DNA from: Hydractinia symbiolongicarpus | Taxonomy: Eukaryota; Cnidaria; Hydrozoa; Anthoathecata; Hydractiniidae | Assembly (NCBI RefSeq): GCF_029227915.1 | Contig: NC_079878.1 | Span: 126,001 to 190,000 of the forward strand | DNA: 64,000 bases | Reading direction: 5' to 3' | Part shown: one piece after another, positions 1 to 13,487 of the stretch | Layout: each line of letters opens with the position of its first letter | Position numbering within the stretch: the stretch's first letter is position 1 | Made by a program: the position numbers and the translations under genes | The notes under the pieces: model-generated | What the model saw: only the letters and a program-made list of their open reading frames with translations | Databases searched by the model: none | What the model was told of the DNA's origin: nothing

Positions 1-388
1 ACTATACAAGTTATATATAACCAAAGAGTTTCCCCCTTCACCTACCAATCGAGCATCACCAACTGCATAATCACGAGTGCACTGTAAATAAATTTAAATC
101 AGAATTACGCAACTAAAGTTATAAAACATTGAGACATCCACAAAATATAAACAAATAAATTTTCCCTACATTATTATCTGGTTGTGCTCAGTTTTTTTCT
201 CACACATTTTTTTTAGTAGCAAAACTGGAGGATAAGAGAGCTTATGCTGTACGCACAAAGGTCTGGAAAAGGGTAGCAATCCAGAACCATTGTTTTAAAT
301 AAGAACTACTTTCTACTCTATACCATTCCAACTCATTAAATAGATGTTTTAAAAAAGGTTCTGTCCTGTCCCATCAATACTTACATAC

Positions 389-445
389 CTCTCCTACAGA
401 TTTTGTTTCACGATACATAATTCTACTTTCGCAATGGCTTGTCAC
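389..445 (-). CDS. candidate internal coding exon of unidentified gene
   Basis: A 57-nt segment (19 codons, open in phase 0) is bounded by very good splice sites on the minus strand: a long T tract ending in TTTTGCAG just above 445 and the donor GAG|GTATGTAAG just below 389. The peptide begins VTSHCESRIMYRETK and matches nothing I know. It may be a downstream exon of the C2H2/C1-like gene that starts at 9278, which has the same orientation and exon phase, but 7.8 kb of unresolved sequence separates them. The exon call rests on the splice signals alone, so confidence is limited. Confidence 0.4.
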
Positions 446-1677
446 CTGCAAAAAAAAGTAAAATAACTTACACATGAAAAGCAAGTCATGACCCAAATGG
501 TAACAAATTAAATCCAAAAAGAGTGCCTTTTTAAAAAGAGTTCTTATATAAGACACTTTCCAAATAAATTTTATTTGATGTGTCGCATCATTTGCCAAAA
601 CAAAGGAAAAAATAATAAAAAACTGTACAAAAAGTTTGATAACAAACAAAATTCTGCAAATAATTAACCTGCTACAATGGCTTATTTAATTATGTTATAT
701 TTGATCTTTGTTAAAAAGTGAGGGTACTAAGAGAAATTAAGAGATCACTTGGCTGTAACAATAATACCTCCAAAACAAGACTGGAGATTTAAATTTAAAA
801 AAAATTTGCATACATACTAATTTATAACTGTACACAATTCCAAGATAATAAGAAAAAAATGAAAAATTTCGAAATTGAAATTTAGGGCCTATTAAGTAAG
901 TGTCTTTTTGGACAAAAGGTACTTGAAATGACATGGGCAAAATGCAATGTGAATGAACACTACTTTACAATATATTGGTACAGTGAAAATGTAAGTTTTT
1001 TAGAAGAAATGGTTTTTCTTTTACCAAAATTCAACACTTTATTTGTTGGGATAGGATATCTATCAGCACAGAAATTAAGCTCAGTTTTTAAATATAATAA
1101 ATTAGGCAGTAATGGGGTCATTAACAAAAAAATCTATGAAACCAAATGCACACAATTAATTGCCTTTTTAATGTCTAAAATGAAATTTCACTCTAATACT
1201 ATGAAAATAAGATTAAATGGCGGATATAATACAGAATAACTATTATAGCCAAAATATGAATTTAATTTGCATTGCTCCACACCAATATCTTTGGCTTAGT
1301 TTACCACATTTGGCAAAGAACAAACGACAGAATGATATCACAAAGTTTTACAGCATTAATTAAATTAAATTAGACCACTTCTTGACCTTAAGCAGAAATT
1401 TAAAAAACCACAATCCAATTTACAATATAACTTAACTGGCCAATAAAATTTAAGCTGTTAATTAACGCATGACTACACACGTCAATACAACCAATATACG
1501 TAAAAGTAAAATACCTATCGGTAAAACTTTAACTGTATCCTGGTACCCACATGCTTGTTTTTTAACACAAAACTTTTTAGAATCATGAGATTGGATTGTA
1601 TAATGGCTGTTATAAAACATGAGCGTGACAATGCTGGACACATACACTCATATGTTCTTAAGGTTTTTTAATCAAAA

Positions 1678-1791
1678 CTAGTCGTTAGCCGTGGAAAAAT
1701 TCACGAGTTCGTCCGTCACAGCTAAGCTACCATTTTGCGAGAACAGACAGACAAACAGAGGGACAGACGTATACGGGCATTATAATATAGA
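1678..1791 (-). mobile_element. short non-autonomous Helitron-like element
   Basis: Read on the minus strand, the element begins with TC immediately after a host A and has a conserved start of TCTATATTATAATGCCCG. It ends in a weak hairpin, 7-8 nt and then CTAG, followed by a host T. A 5' TC, a 3' hairpin followed by CTRR, and insertion between A and T are the structural marks of Helitrons. The interior has GTCTGT-type short repeats. A better-preserved copy lies at 58126-58269. At 114 bp it has no coding capacity. Family membership is inferred from structure only. Confidence 0.55.
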
Positions 1792-4119
1792 TATGGTTAT
1801 AATAAAACATTTTATTTATAAACAAAACTGGTTTAGTAACAGAAGTGAGTATGCAAATCAGAATTGTGGTAGTACCAAAGTATGTCATGGTGCTAATGTA
1901 CTGGGAATTCTATGAAGACAAAGACAAAAATAAAACCTTGACCATATGCATTCTGTTTCTCTTTCAACTCTGATGGATTAATTCACAAGTTTTAACCCCT
2001 GACACTTCACATAAAATTTATTTAACGGTGTCTAACATACACATACTTTCTTCTTTCTAAAAATAACTTGTTTTTTTTTTACTTGGAAATATCATCTTAG
2101 TTTGGCAGTCTGAATATTATTATTCAAGTGACGGCATTATTTTTAAATTTATGTTTATTGAATCCAAAACAACAACTATACACAGTCACTCTTCAAACAA
2201 CACCACAAACATCTCAATATAAAATATACAATTTGTTTTTTGAGATTAACACAGATATTTTAGGTAAATCTTAACTGGATTAAGCAGCAAAGTATAAAAA
2301 GTAAAAGGTTAAATATTTATAAAAAAGTTTAATAAATAACATAAAATATCGTCCACCCCTGCACGATTATCCAACAGTTGTAAATGCTAAATTTTATAAT
2401 TTACAAACTTTTTTAACTGTTACATTGATGTACCAAGACTTTTTTAAAAGAAACAATAAAATGTATCACTGTTATGAACAATCTTGTCAGTCAGTGCATT
2501 TCAGACATTGTTTACGTGGTCTACACTTCTGCTAAAGTAAAACTTCAGCAGCCCAATGGCTGTAGAGTACAAGTAATGCTGTTTGGACATTTCAAGAAAT
2601 AGCCAAAAACCGTCATTTCCACAAACATTATTATCCAGGGCTGTTGAAACATTATCCTATGCCATTAAGGTATAAAAATTTATCTTGTCCATTGACTAAA
2701 ATATCATTTAGTACAAATTAGATTATGTGAATTAATACCTTTGTAAACCTAAAACCACAAAAAAAAACAAAGCACAGAAAATAACAAAGGATAAAATTGA
2801 CAAAAATTTAATTATATTTATTCTTTATATAAATATATAGATGTTATTTGTACATTTATAAATTCATTTATAAATTCATTAAATGACCAGTCGTTTAGCA
2901 TTGTCATCAATAAAGGGCAGAGTCCAAAACACTTATCAGTCACTAAACACAACTTTCATTTAATAAGAAAAAAAATTAGGTAAACAGAGAATAGGATGCA
3001 TTATAGCACAAAGTTGCACAGGCTTGATATAATCATTTATACACATCTTAATACATTATTATTAATTACTTGAAACCAACCAAATTAGTTACAAAATTAG
3101 CATCAGCTAGCACATTTAATTTGTGGGTAGAAAGCAACAGGAAAGTAAAATTAATGAAATAGTGGTTTCTCTGATTTGCACATACAATACTTCAACCTGG
3201 AAGGCCAGGCAAACTGTTCCAAGCTAATCATAATCGTTTTCGGATAAGTAACCATTATGAGTGAGAGCGAAACTATCTGTTTTTATAAAAAAGCAAAAAC
3301 AACCTTTAAAATGCAAGGAATACTAATTTTTAGTATCCTTGATTATTTGTCTAGTATCTTGATATTTTATCCGTTATTTTATTCCGCGTATATAACATTA
3401 TGAGCAATCAAAATGTACATTATACAAAACAATATAACGAGACATGCCTGAAAAACCAAAATACATATATTTATTATTTAATAGTACGTATGTAATGTAA
3501 GGATTATACATATATTTTCTTTCTATATTAAGTAAATGTTTTATGTCAATAAAGTTAAAATCAACACACAGTTCCTACATCTTTCATAGATCTACATTCT
3601 AAAAGCTTAAAATAAACAAAAGGAGTAATAATCCTCAGTAATGGATTCATTCTTTTGACAAATTAATTTGTTTTATTAATCTATCATTAAATTAGTTCCT
3701 GCCCAAACTATCATTAAAACATGACCGCTATATCTCATTCAAGAGGATAGTATAATAGCGCTGATCAAAAGAAAAGCTCATCATAATAAAAACAACTTTA
3801 AAATCACAACTTACAAGACTTTGACATTCTACATGACAGATATACCAGCAATCTAAAATAAAAAAAACAAGTTGTGATAAAATTTAAATGTAACACAATA
3901 CATAGGACCAGTGATTTTAACAATTGAATAAAAGACAAAGATACATCTAATTTGAATATTTCGTCAATATAAAGTAAATAAGTTTTATTTTGCAAATTCT
4001 TCACACTGGAAATAAAGATCAGAAGTAGAGTTCCCACTTAATTTCCAACTAATTCTTAAAGAATATTTAGGAACACTGTAACTTTTTTTGGAGATTTTTT
4101 TTATTAGTGGAGAAAATAA

Positions 4120-4400
4120 ACACAAAAATTTAGGTGATTCTAGGAGATTTAAATTAGTCAAAGTAAATAGAATTACAAGAGCCAAGGGTGTTAATTGAAC
4201 AAGAAAGACAAATTGGAATAATAACATTTCATTTTCCATTAGTTTACGCAGAATAAAAAGATTTTGGACTTAATTAGAAAAAAAAACATAAAAATTGAAT
4301 TGGACAAATGAATGTTTCCTAAAAATTTAGGAGATTTTTAGGAGTTCTCACGTAGTATCAGGAGATTTTAGGGCTTTTCAGGATTATTTAGGAGGATTCT
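4120..4400. repeat. degenerate TAGGAGATTTTTAGG-type repeat
   Basis: Variants of AGGAGATTTTTAGGAG recur several times here, for example around 4139-4150, 4330-4345 and 4360-4400, with intervening A/T-rich sequence. This looks like a decayed simple repeat. Nothing suggests coding. Confidence 0.4.
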
Positions 4401-7400
4401 ATTTTTTTCGAATTTTTTAGAAATATAATGTATGGGAACCCTGACTCTACACTCTTCTAATATTTATACTTTGGTGTCGTTGTTGTTAAAGTCACTCCCC
4501 CATGTTTAACTTTTTTACCACTTTTATGTGTTTATACAGTCCTATTCCCTAACAGTACTGGGAAGAAGTCATTTTCTCTTTTATTTCTCTTTTCACACAA
4601 ACATTGTACTCTAGAAACATATAATTAAAATAAAGTATTCTCAGTGTGGCTAAAAGGGTGACTCTTTAGACCAGGTCCAAATTGCTCACCTTCAAAACTA
4701 TTCTGAGAAATAATAGCAGAGAAGCACAACTTCCTCGCAAATATAATAGATAAACACAGTTGGTAAATTTAAACACATTTTACAATGCGTATACACTATA
4801 ATCTAATATAACTCAAAGTTCAGTAAGTCAATCTGTTACATGTTAGTTATAATGGTGACTTGGGTCAAAGTCTATTTCTACGGATCCCTTGGTCAAAATG
4901 CCCTTCCATGACTAGAACCTAGGAAGAAAAAGGTTGACATTGCAAAAATAATAAAAAATCATTTACTTATAAGAAACGTTTATTTGTTTGTTCCAATAAG
5001 TCATACTATTTTCTTGATCCAAGGTTGATACTGCATATCATTTTGTAGTGGGATGAAAAGTTAAATTTATTAACTTTTCATGATTTTAGCCTGGCTTTTT
5101 GTGATTATACTGACCTATAGTGGATTTCATAACAAATGTTTTTTTGCCAGTATATTTTAATTTTTTTTAGATTTTTAGGCAAACTCTACCAGGAGACTGT
5201 AATGGAATCTTGTTTATTTCTTCAGAACACAACATTTATACAAAATGCTTTTTTTGATTTGGTTAATCATGTTTACGACAAAACTAAAAAAAATTGAAAG
5301 AGATTCTTCTAACAGTAAATTATATTATAAGTGGAGTAGACAGTTATATAAACATAAAGTAATAAACTTCATTAAAAAAGCACATGCTTAAAATGATAAA
5401 CACACATCGAAATATCAAATTGTCACAATATTAAAAATACACATAAACATATAACTTTAATAAAAAAAAGTTTCAAACTAACTTGTGATATGTATTTTAT
5501 ATAAAGTCAAGATGTAAACAAATCCAAGCTTAACTTCAATTTAACTGGTTTATGTTTGCAAGGTTAAGCAGCAGTTTAACTTGCAGTCTTTTGCTTGCAT
5601 TCAAAATATTTATTTAAGAAAAAAAACTCATAGCCGATTCCTATTAGAACAAAATGTTTTATCAAAGATACATAAAAAACACAGTTTTAATGACCAAGAT
5701 ATGCAAACACAACAACAAAACTGTTTTTTTTTTGTGTAAAACCATTGTTATACTGAAAAGAAGAAATTTATGTAGATATGCTAAACTTATCACACCTTCG
5801 TTGGTCATGCAAAGAAAAAAGATTGATGCTATTTTCTTTTTGTGGTAATTCAGTACAAACAAATCGATTGAAAGGAACTACATTAATGCTGAAATTATTA
5901 TGCTTAGATAAAAAAATAATTACATCTGTGATGTCCAGTGGCTTACTACATTCAAACTTGCATATAAGTAACATTTGTTTGGAAAAAAATTATATTTACT
6001 TCTTTGTTATTATGATTATATTTAAAATTAGTTTAAAATCTGAAGAGTTGAGGGAGATAATCATAGCGAAGTGTAGAAATAATGATTGGTTTATGAATAT
6101 AATAACTCACTCTGCTATAAAGGTTATAAACAGAAGTTACAAAAGTTAACTTATATATAGAATTATAGTTACCTATTTTGTGTCAACTGGATAAAAATAG
6201 CAGAAGAAAAAACTTTATATACAAATCCAATTTAAATTGTATAGCTTATAATGTCTAACATCTTTCGTTTTGGTGAATTCAATAAAATGTAAAGCAAAAG
6301 GATTAAATTACTTCATAGGCAATCAGTGTCATATAAACAAGCTTTAATTGGATTACCATGGTAACAGGATATGTATAGACCTGCTTGAGTTAAGGTATAT
6401 ATTTAATGTATTCAAAAATACTTAACGATTATTTTAGGTAGACTATGTTTAGCTGTACAATGAATGAGTCTGTTGTTGTTTAGAATAAGGGGTTTTACAC
6501 GGGTAATATTTTTTTTTTAAAAACAAAAATATTCAAAAACTGTCCTTAAAAAATAGGTAGTAAATAAAATGTTATGTTCTAAAATAATTGTTTTAAAAGT
6601 GAGGAATGGAAACAAAACATTAATTATACCTATACAAAAAGATATCCCTCTTGATTTAGTTTTAGTTGTTCCTGATTGCAAACTTATTGGAAAACAAAGT
6701 CAAAAAGTACAAAGAACATTATTATAAATAAATCACCTAGGCTTCATATTTTTCACACTTTAAACCCTACACTTTGGAATAGGTAAAGATAATCTTCTCT
6801 CTTTTAATTTATTTTACAAAATACATTTTACAGTTTTAAACTTTACAGTTTTAAACTTTTAATTTATCATTCTTAATTAAACTCTTAATTATACTCTGCA
6901 TTTTGTTTCTTTTGTCAACAACTGCATATAGTTTTATTTTAGAAAGTGCATGTTTTTGGAAAAAAGAAGGAAAAATCTTGTCTTTCAGTTGCAATGTTTA
7001 AAATACCCCAGACTGAATATAGTTTGAATAGACATTATAAATGCAGCTTGGAAAATTGGCTTTTTAACATTTTCAAAAATGGCATAAGAAATAATTATAC
7101 AATATTATGCAGCTAATTTACACGTATCAATAGTTATTAAAATGTTGCCATCTTGAGATCAAATAATCATTAACAGAACATTTAACTATAACAGTAGCTT
7201 GAGAAAAATATGCTTCGAAATTTGATCACAGGTTTCCTAACAAATATATATATATACCATATATATTTACTTAAATCACTTCCTTCCCACCTTTCTTCTT
7301 CCCACTTTTCTTTTGTTTAAAAATACTTCATGTGTATAAAACCTCAAATTAGCATGCGTCATCTATTTTTGTAAGGTGTTTGTTCTAAGATATCATGCTG

Positions 7401-8222
7401 ATAGGGGATGCTAGGAAATATTCAAATGGAGTCAAAATAGGACTTAATTTATTTTGTAGAATAATTTTTTGTGCATATACCCTTTCTATAAGAACAATTT
7501 TATAACAACACAAGTCTTCTGTTTTGTTGAAAAACAATTCATTTTTATTGTATACTTTTACTGATCTTACTTATGATAAAATAATAGTATACATTTAGGA
7601 TACATTTCTCGACCATTCCTCTGAAACTAGCAATTGCTTTTTGTAGCTTCTTTTCTACAGCTTAATTGTTAACAAACAAGGCTACTATAGAGCTGCATCT
7701 CCATTACTAACAAAAACACAAGCTTTAAGAGAAAAGAAATACATAAGGCTCGATTCTTAAGTTGTATTTTTACTATTAAAAACAAAATAAAACAAAACAT
7801 GCTGAAAAGGCTTGAAAAATAAAAATAGACAGCCTTAGGTCAGATTTTACAGGTCCTTTTACAAAAAACCTGTGAAATGGTATCCACATAATATTTTCAG
7901 TACATACATTTAATGAGCACCTGCTGTGCTCATTAAGAGCTCCATCCTGGAATGAATATCCCTCCTCAAAGTCCACAAATTCAGGTATATAAATATGGCA
8001 TTTCTTTAGTGTGTTTCAAAAAATATTAATCAAAGAGACAATAAAGGTAAATTATACACATAAACACAATATAAACAAGTGCTTGTTAAAGACAGATAAA
8101 AGAGGTATATAAATGGCTAAAGGACCGTTATACAGGGAAAAGTTGGTTTTTAAAAAGTTTCTTTTGTGTAAATGTTATGTATAGTGATAAATGCAAAAGT
8201 ATATTAGATGTACGTAACATAC

Positions 8223-8337
8223 CTGTACATAACTTTGCGCAATTCCAAATAATATCACCACAGAATTGACAAACTTTTGGAACATGTTCATTCACGGTTT
8301 GTGTTTTAAATTGATGGAAAATTTTCAAATGAAACAG
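8223..8337 (-). CDS. second exon of C2H2/C1-like zinc-finger gene (partial)
   Basis: This is a 115-nt exon with a good acceptor (TTATTATTTCAG) and a strong donor (TACAG|GTATGTTACG). It is open for 38 codons and ends with one base of the next codon. It starts in phase 0, matching the phase-0 end of the exon at 9105-9278, so the two join without a break. The peptide has an F-H-x-F start, a proline, then C-x2-C-G-x-x-I-W, and 13 residues after the second Cys it reaches the splice junction. That spacing and the I-W pair resemble the first half of a C1 (diacylglycerol/zinc) domain, whose remaining C-x2-C-x4-H-x2-C should lie in the next exon. I could not find that exon. The first His is two residues further from the Cys pair than in typical C1 domains. 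A FYVE-type finger is the alternative. Confidence 0.5.
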
Positions 8338-9104
8338 CTGAAATAATAAAACATTATAGCTTTTAAATAAACATAGATTAAAAACACAGATACACGTATA
8401 TATAGCTAGTTAGTTATAATTAAAAAAACCCACTCAACACTTGCCCTTTCTCAAAATTTTAGCTCTGTTATTCTAGCTAGCTGTAGCTACTAGCTATAAT
8501 ATGTGTTAAACACTAAGGCCAGAATTACATTATAACAAATTATTTTTTACTGTACAAGTATTTCCTTCTTTTCAGCAATTATCTTTGGAACTTTTTGACC
8601 TTGAAAAAACATTTTTACATCTCTCTGTCACAACTTAAATTGGCCAGCTGGCGCATAATGTAAGACCCCTGTTGTAGAGGTGCTACTAGGTATAGCTTGT
8701 CATATAGCTAACTATAAAGGGGCTTTCACAACGGTTTTCGGTTTTAATGTAAACCCAAGGCAAAAATTATTGATTTATTTTCAGATTTTTAATGAGTTAT
8801 TGTTCATTCTAGTTTACTATTGCTTATAAATACAAGCACGGTATTTCTGGAGCCGTCACAACACAACCATTTTGAAAGTGAAAGCCACGCTACTTTATAG
8901 GTCCCACATTTGCAGCTACCATTTTGCGTTGATTTTTTTCTTGGAAATCTTCCGGGGGAAGTAGTTCTAAACTGCCGCGCATCCGACCAAAACAAACAAC
9001 CTGATATTATTATATAACATTGGTTCAAATATCTATAAAGATATTTCAGCGAGCTGTTACTTTTGTAGCTTGATACAAATCACACGGAAACAAAAATAAT
9101 TTAC

Positions 9105-9278
9105 CTTTCTGTTATTTTGTCGAGCTGCGTATGCAACGGAAGGCGAACTGCGAAGTCTTCCACGTTTGTAGCAACTGTGAAAAGTTTTCCAGTGTACTGA
9201 CAGTTTTTCCGAGTACGGAAACTTGACCACGCATATTGGACACAAGAAACCCGGACAAGTTCTTGGTCTTTGATTCAT
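9105..9278 (-). CDS. first coding exon of a C2H2 zinc-finger protein (partial gene)
   Basis: This exon has 58 codons from ATG at 9278 (A at -3) to a clean donor AACAGAAAG|GTAAAT. Near the start is a finger, C-x2-C-x12-H-x4-H (first Cys at residue 13), preceded by P-G-F-L. The lead-in resembles the single N-terminal C2H2 finger of endosomal proteins such as rabenosyn-5 and EEA1, which is followed by another zinc domain further on. Here too the next exon carries a second zinc-finger-like half. After the finger comes a basic, serine-rich linker. The product could therefore be an endosomal or membrane-associated adaptor, but that is inference from a short motif. The gene continues leftwards and is incomplete in this annotation. 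It lies tail-to-head with ICE1, about 4.2 kb downstream of it. Confidence 0.55.
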
Positions 9279-12200
9279 ATTAAAAGCATGAAATACTTTT
9301 GTTTGCGCTTGATAAACGCCATATCATATTAAACAACGTGTTGTTATACTTTGTTGCTAACTTTCTTGTTAACACTGTTCTACATCTGTCCCCTAATTTA
9401 TCTTTTACAATAGAGCATATCAAGACCTGCTTCACCTTCTGCCAGAAGACAACGGGAATCTAAATCCTGGGAATTATCGAAATGAATGAAGAGTGTGGTT
9501 TCTACGTGCGGCTAACAGTTTTTCGTGTGTGTTTACATGCAACGCGCAAAAAAAAGATTTTAACAGCGTAGTAATTATTTTGTTTTTATAGTAAAAGTTT
9601 TTATTATTGATCAAATTCAGCAACAAGATGTGAAAAAAACCTTTTGCTGTGAAATGTTTACGTTTAAAAAAAAAGCAAATGGTAAAATCGGAAATACTTT
9701 TCATTGATATCACTAATCTAGTCATTGAGTCGGAGTTTTTCATCTCGTGTCTTTAACAACTCAGCACGAAAGATTTCGACGCCTAATTATTGCTCGTGTG
9801 TATAATATCACTGGCGCCTTAACTCAAAGAGGTTGTCGTTTTTGTAGTAAACTTCATCGCTAATATAAAGCATGATACTCATAAAATATTATGTCCACCG
9901 TAAAAAAAAAGTTACCCGAGACCTTAGAACACTATCAACGGCTCCATTCTCGGCCCTTAGAGCTTAGGTTTATCACCAGGAGTTCTGAAGACGAGAATAG
10001 ATCAAGATTCGCACCCCTACTGTTTATTAATTGAACCCTGGGGGCACATCTATAATGTAGTGGTCCGGGTTACATTCGTCATTTGTCTTTATTTGAGTTG
10101 TCAAAGAAACAGGAAGCATGAGTGCAACATGTTTTCCCAACCTCGTCCTAAGGGCTCTTTTTTTCTTTCTGACAATCTGAGAAGGCGACATGTTTTAATA
10201 GAAACGTGTAAATTTTCACTTAGGCTGGATGTAATTATTTTTTATGAATAAATCGAGGCTAAAACGTTCTTACGTTCCTTAACCATGCACAATATTTCGA
10301 ATGTAACAGGTAATTTACACAATAAGGGGAATAAATCCTTTATATGAACATTATTTTTGTTGTTTCGCCACGTATTTTTATTATTCCTGATGTCACTGAC
10401 ATGTATGGAAAACTGGCGATCTTATCTTTTTATAAAGAGAGAAATTGAAGCATACAGGTTCAGTATAATCTTAAGATGTTTTCCGCCTGTTCTTAAACTA
10501 TCGTTCTAATAAATTAGAAAGCCGTGTATTTGACATCCTTTTCGCAGATTGTGATTCGTTCTTAAGGCAATCTTGTGGCTGCGAATCAGCCAACATTATA
10601 TCAGCGGTGGAAAAAAAAGATGGCTGGCATTATAATAAAAAGTTATTAATCAATCAATCAATCAATCAATTAATCTGATAATCACATATGCACAAACCAA
10701 TTTTAAACAATGACGGGTAAAAAAATATAAAATATACCAACCTCGTTTCCACTTTCTAAAACTAAATTTGTGGTCATAGAAACAACATCATGATAAAACC
10801 TCCTTTCCAAAAGAAATCTCGATTACGTAAGTTCAAGATTTCAGATGGAAAATGTCAGCATGAGAATAGAATTGATATCTTAGGAGATTGTCTAGTTGAG
10901 AACGATCGCTGTGCTTGCACGACATTTTACCTCAACTAAAAAGGGAGCTTCAAATGTACTAGGACCTCCATCGCAGAACCTTTGCTGACAGCAGTACTAA
11001 TAAAAACTAAAGAGGCAAACAATTTCAATAATAAATATAAATTAATAATAAAAATAAGAGTCGGGGAGGAAGTGATACGTATTCGCTAAATATAGTTTTA
11101 TAGTCAAATCAGGCGTACCGCTTCTTCTTTCCTTATCTCTCTCCCTCTTTTAAGGTCAAGTTGTAATTATGTTAAAAAAAAATTACGGGTTCTTAATTTT
11201 GCGATCATTTGCGCTTTGTAGGTGTTAATGCGAAAACCCTAAGATGCATTAGACTGAACCTCGTTTCCTGATTCTTTGTGTCTAATCGGTGCCGCGTTGC
11301 CGTCCGATATGCAAACAGGGACAACAGGTCCTGGGATCGAGGTGGGCAATGGACTGTTTATTTAAAAAAATTCAAACGGTGACGTTTAGAGAGAAGCCCG
11401 ACGACTTAACCTAGGAGCGCTAATCGTTGCCAACACAGTCGGTCGATAATATTGGACAAGTGTGTCCGCTGCTATATATGAAATGTAGAAACCGGGCCAC
11501 TTTTTAACTCACTATCTTCTCACAATTATGACGATCAGCCCTTTACTTAAGTGAAGAATCTTAATCTTTGGTTAATGTGTTAGTGTCATCCAAAATTTCG
11601 ATGACGATGTCAATAACATGCGTCATTTGTTATTTTAAGCACAACATAAGTCACTATTATTACTGGCACAAAATTCAGGTAACAAACATCTTCAAATGGA
11701 CGATCAGAGATCTGTACAGGGGACTTGTAAAGTATCAGAAGCAATAAAAAATATATACGATGTTTTATAACAGGGTATTTTTATTAAATCGACTTTTGGT
11801 GAATCATTTTAAGGTGAATTTTAACATGTGTCTTGACTACGTCCATACTGGAAACAAATTTTCTACAGCAAAGTGGTTACCAGGGTTTTTCACACTTTTC
11901 TTCAACAATTTTACATTAAAGTGTTGAAGGGATTATCAGCCCAAAGAGGTTCACACAAGCCTGTTTTCTGACTATGTTAACATAACAAAGTGGGATGTTC
12001 ATATCGTTCAAGCATAATGTAACACTAAGCACTGGGAACGAACGTGTAAGGAAATCCCGTTATTACGCATCTTCATCCCAAAATATTCTTGGCCCCTAGG
12101 CTGTTATAAAATTAATCAAAAAGTAAAATGCACTGGGAACGAGGTTTATTCTCAGCTAGGCGCTCGCAGAAAAAGGCACATTCATAAAGGATGTTAGCAG

Positions 12201-13404
12201 GCCTCTCGTTCTTATATAATGTGGATGAAACCGGGCAAAAATAATAGGAATTTTTGGAGAGAAAAAAGGGACACTTTTCCACATTTTTGAGACTTGATAA
12301 GAATATCAAAAGTAGAAATAAATGCATAGAATATCTGGCTGGCTATTTCTAGAATAATAATATCCAATTTGTCGCAGTTGAAAGTTTGAAGAAGTGTGAT
12401 TGGTCTAGATTTATGGTGTCCTTGGAAGCTGAAGTCCGTCTGGTAAACATTTTTTGCACAGTGACGTAGACAGCTATTTAAATGAATGCAGCATTGCTGG
12501 TCTTTAAAGTTTCCTTGAGCTTTTCGTCAAAACAATGTTTTACACTATATATCCAAATGACAATAAAAGAATTTTTTCAACTCTTCAGTCATGCAATTGT
12601 AACTACATGAATATAAAAAGTAGGTAGCAATTCACTATAAGGTACTAGTTCACTATACAATGAGGTCCTTTCCTTTAATGGTAAGGACTCACGCCCCAGA
12701 AGAAATATTTTTAATACCCTACATTGGCTAATGATACATCATCTTCACAAATATCTGCTATATGAGTCATGGTTGCTAGTTAAGGCCCTAAACTGTAACA
12801 AAAAACATGCAAAATAAAAAAAAAAAACAAAAAAATTAATGAAACTAAAGGACAAACTGGACAAATCGTTAGACAAAGAACGGAAAAAAAGGTAAGCAAA
12901 TAAAGGAAATGTACAGAACACGAGAGGAATGGGAGCCCTGGGTGAATACTACATGCACAATGATAACCACAACAACAAGAAGAAGGTGGAGCAGGGTGAA
13001 CCACAAAAAAAAAAGAAGTACAAACTCTAAAATGAGAGTATGTTGTTTTCTTTCCATGTAACGAGCAGTTATAATAAAAATCTATAAATAAATAATGTGT
13101 GATAAAAATGATATAAAACAGAAAAAAAACACTCAACAAAATAATTTTAACAAGGTTTTTGAAAAAAATATTATCTTTCGTGAGAAATATCGTAAACCTT
13201 CATTTACGTGATTATAAACAGTTAAAAAAGTCACACAAAGAAAATGCAACGAAGAAAATAACTCGACAGAGCAACTAAACATGACAAACAGGTTGCTTTA
13301 AGAATATAAACTCTTAGCTATATCTCAAAACAACAGGCGTGAATATGTGATTTTTATTCTGTGGCAATGTAACTCAGCCCTTCTTATTCTTACTTGTTAT
13401 TTTT
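9279..13404. other. intergenic region between ICE1 and the C2H2 gene
   Basis: No supported gene is seen. It contains a short (CAAT)n tract near 10650-10672 and several T/A tracts, and otherwise looks unstructured. The promoter of the minus-strand C2H2 gene should lie just above 9278. I see no clear TATA box there. The longest open frame, at 12780-13139 on the minus strand, is low-complexity Phe/Leu/Cys from A/T-rich DNA and is not supported. Confidence 0.5.
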
Positions 13405-13410
13405 TTTATT
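13405..13410 (-). promoter_or_regulatory. polyadenylation signal of ICE1
   Basis: AATAAA lies on the minus strand about 78 nt downstream of the ICE1 stop codon, inside an A-rich stretch. It is the first canonical hexamer after the stop and implies a short 3' UTR. Confidence 0.55.
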
Positions 13411-13487
13411 TATCAAAATTCAAATGTCGAGAAAAATTGCATTTTCATAAAAAGATATAATTCTTCACAATGCCAATAAAACAAATA

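Larger units (their letters stand above)
450..8222. other. non-coding stretch, probably intron and intergenic DNA
   Basis: No convincing coding region is seen in this AT-rich stretch apart from one weak exon candidate at 1515-1606 on the minus strand (donor ATAG|GTATTT, acceptor AACAG). It contains a Helitron-like element at 1678-1791 and a degenerate run of TAGGAGATTTTTAGG motifs at about 4130-4400. There are many short A/T homopolymers. If the 9278 gene continues to 389, most of this is intron. Confidence 0.5.

Noticed and set aside
4865-4918. Possible terminal exon, and a 13-nt microexon at 4690-4702, both minus strand
   Set aside because: Splice signals are acceptable but the coding segments are too short to support without RNA evidence.
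12780-13139. 119-codon minus-strand frame
   Set aside because: Low-complexity Phe/Leu/Cys translation of A/T-rich DNA downstream of the ICE1 poly(A) signal; no domain.
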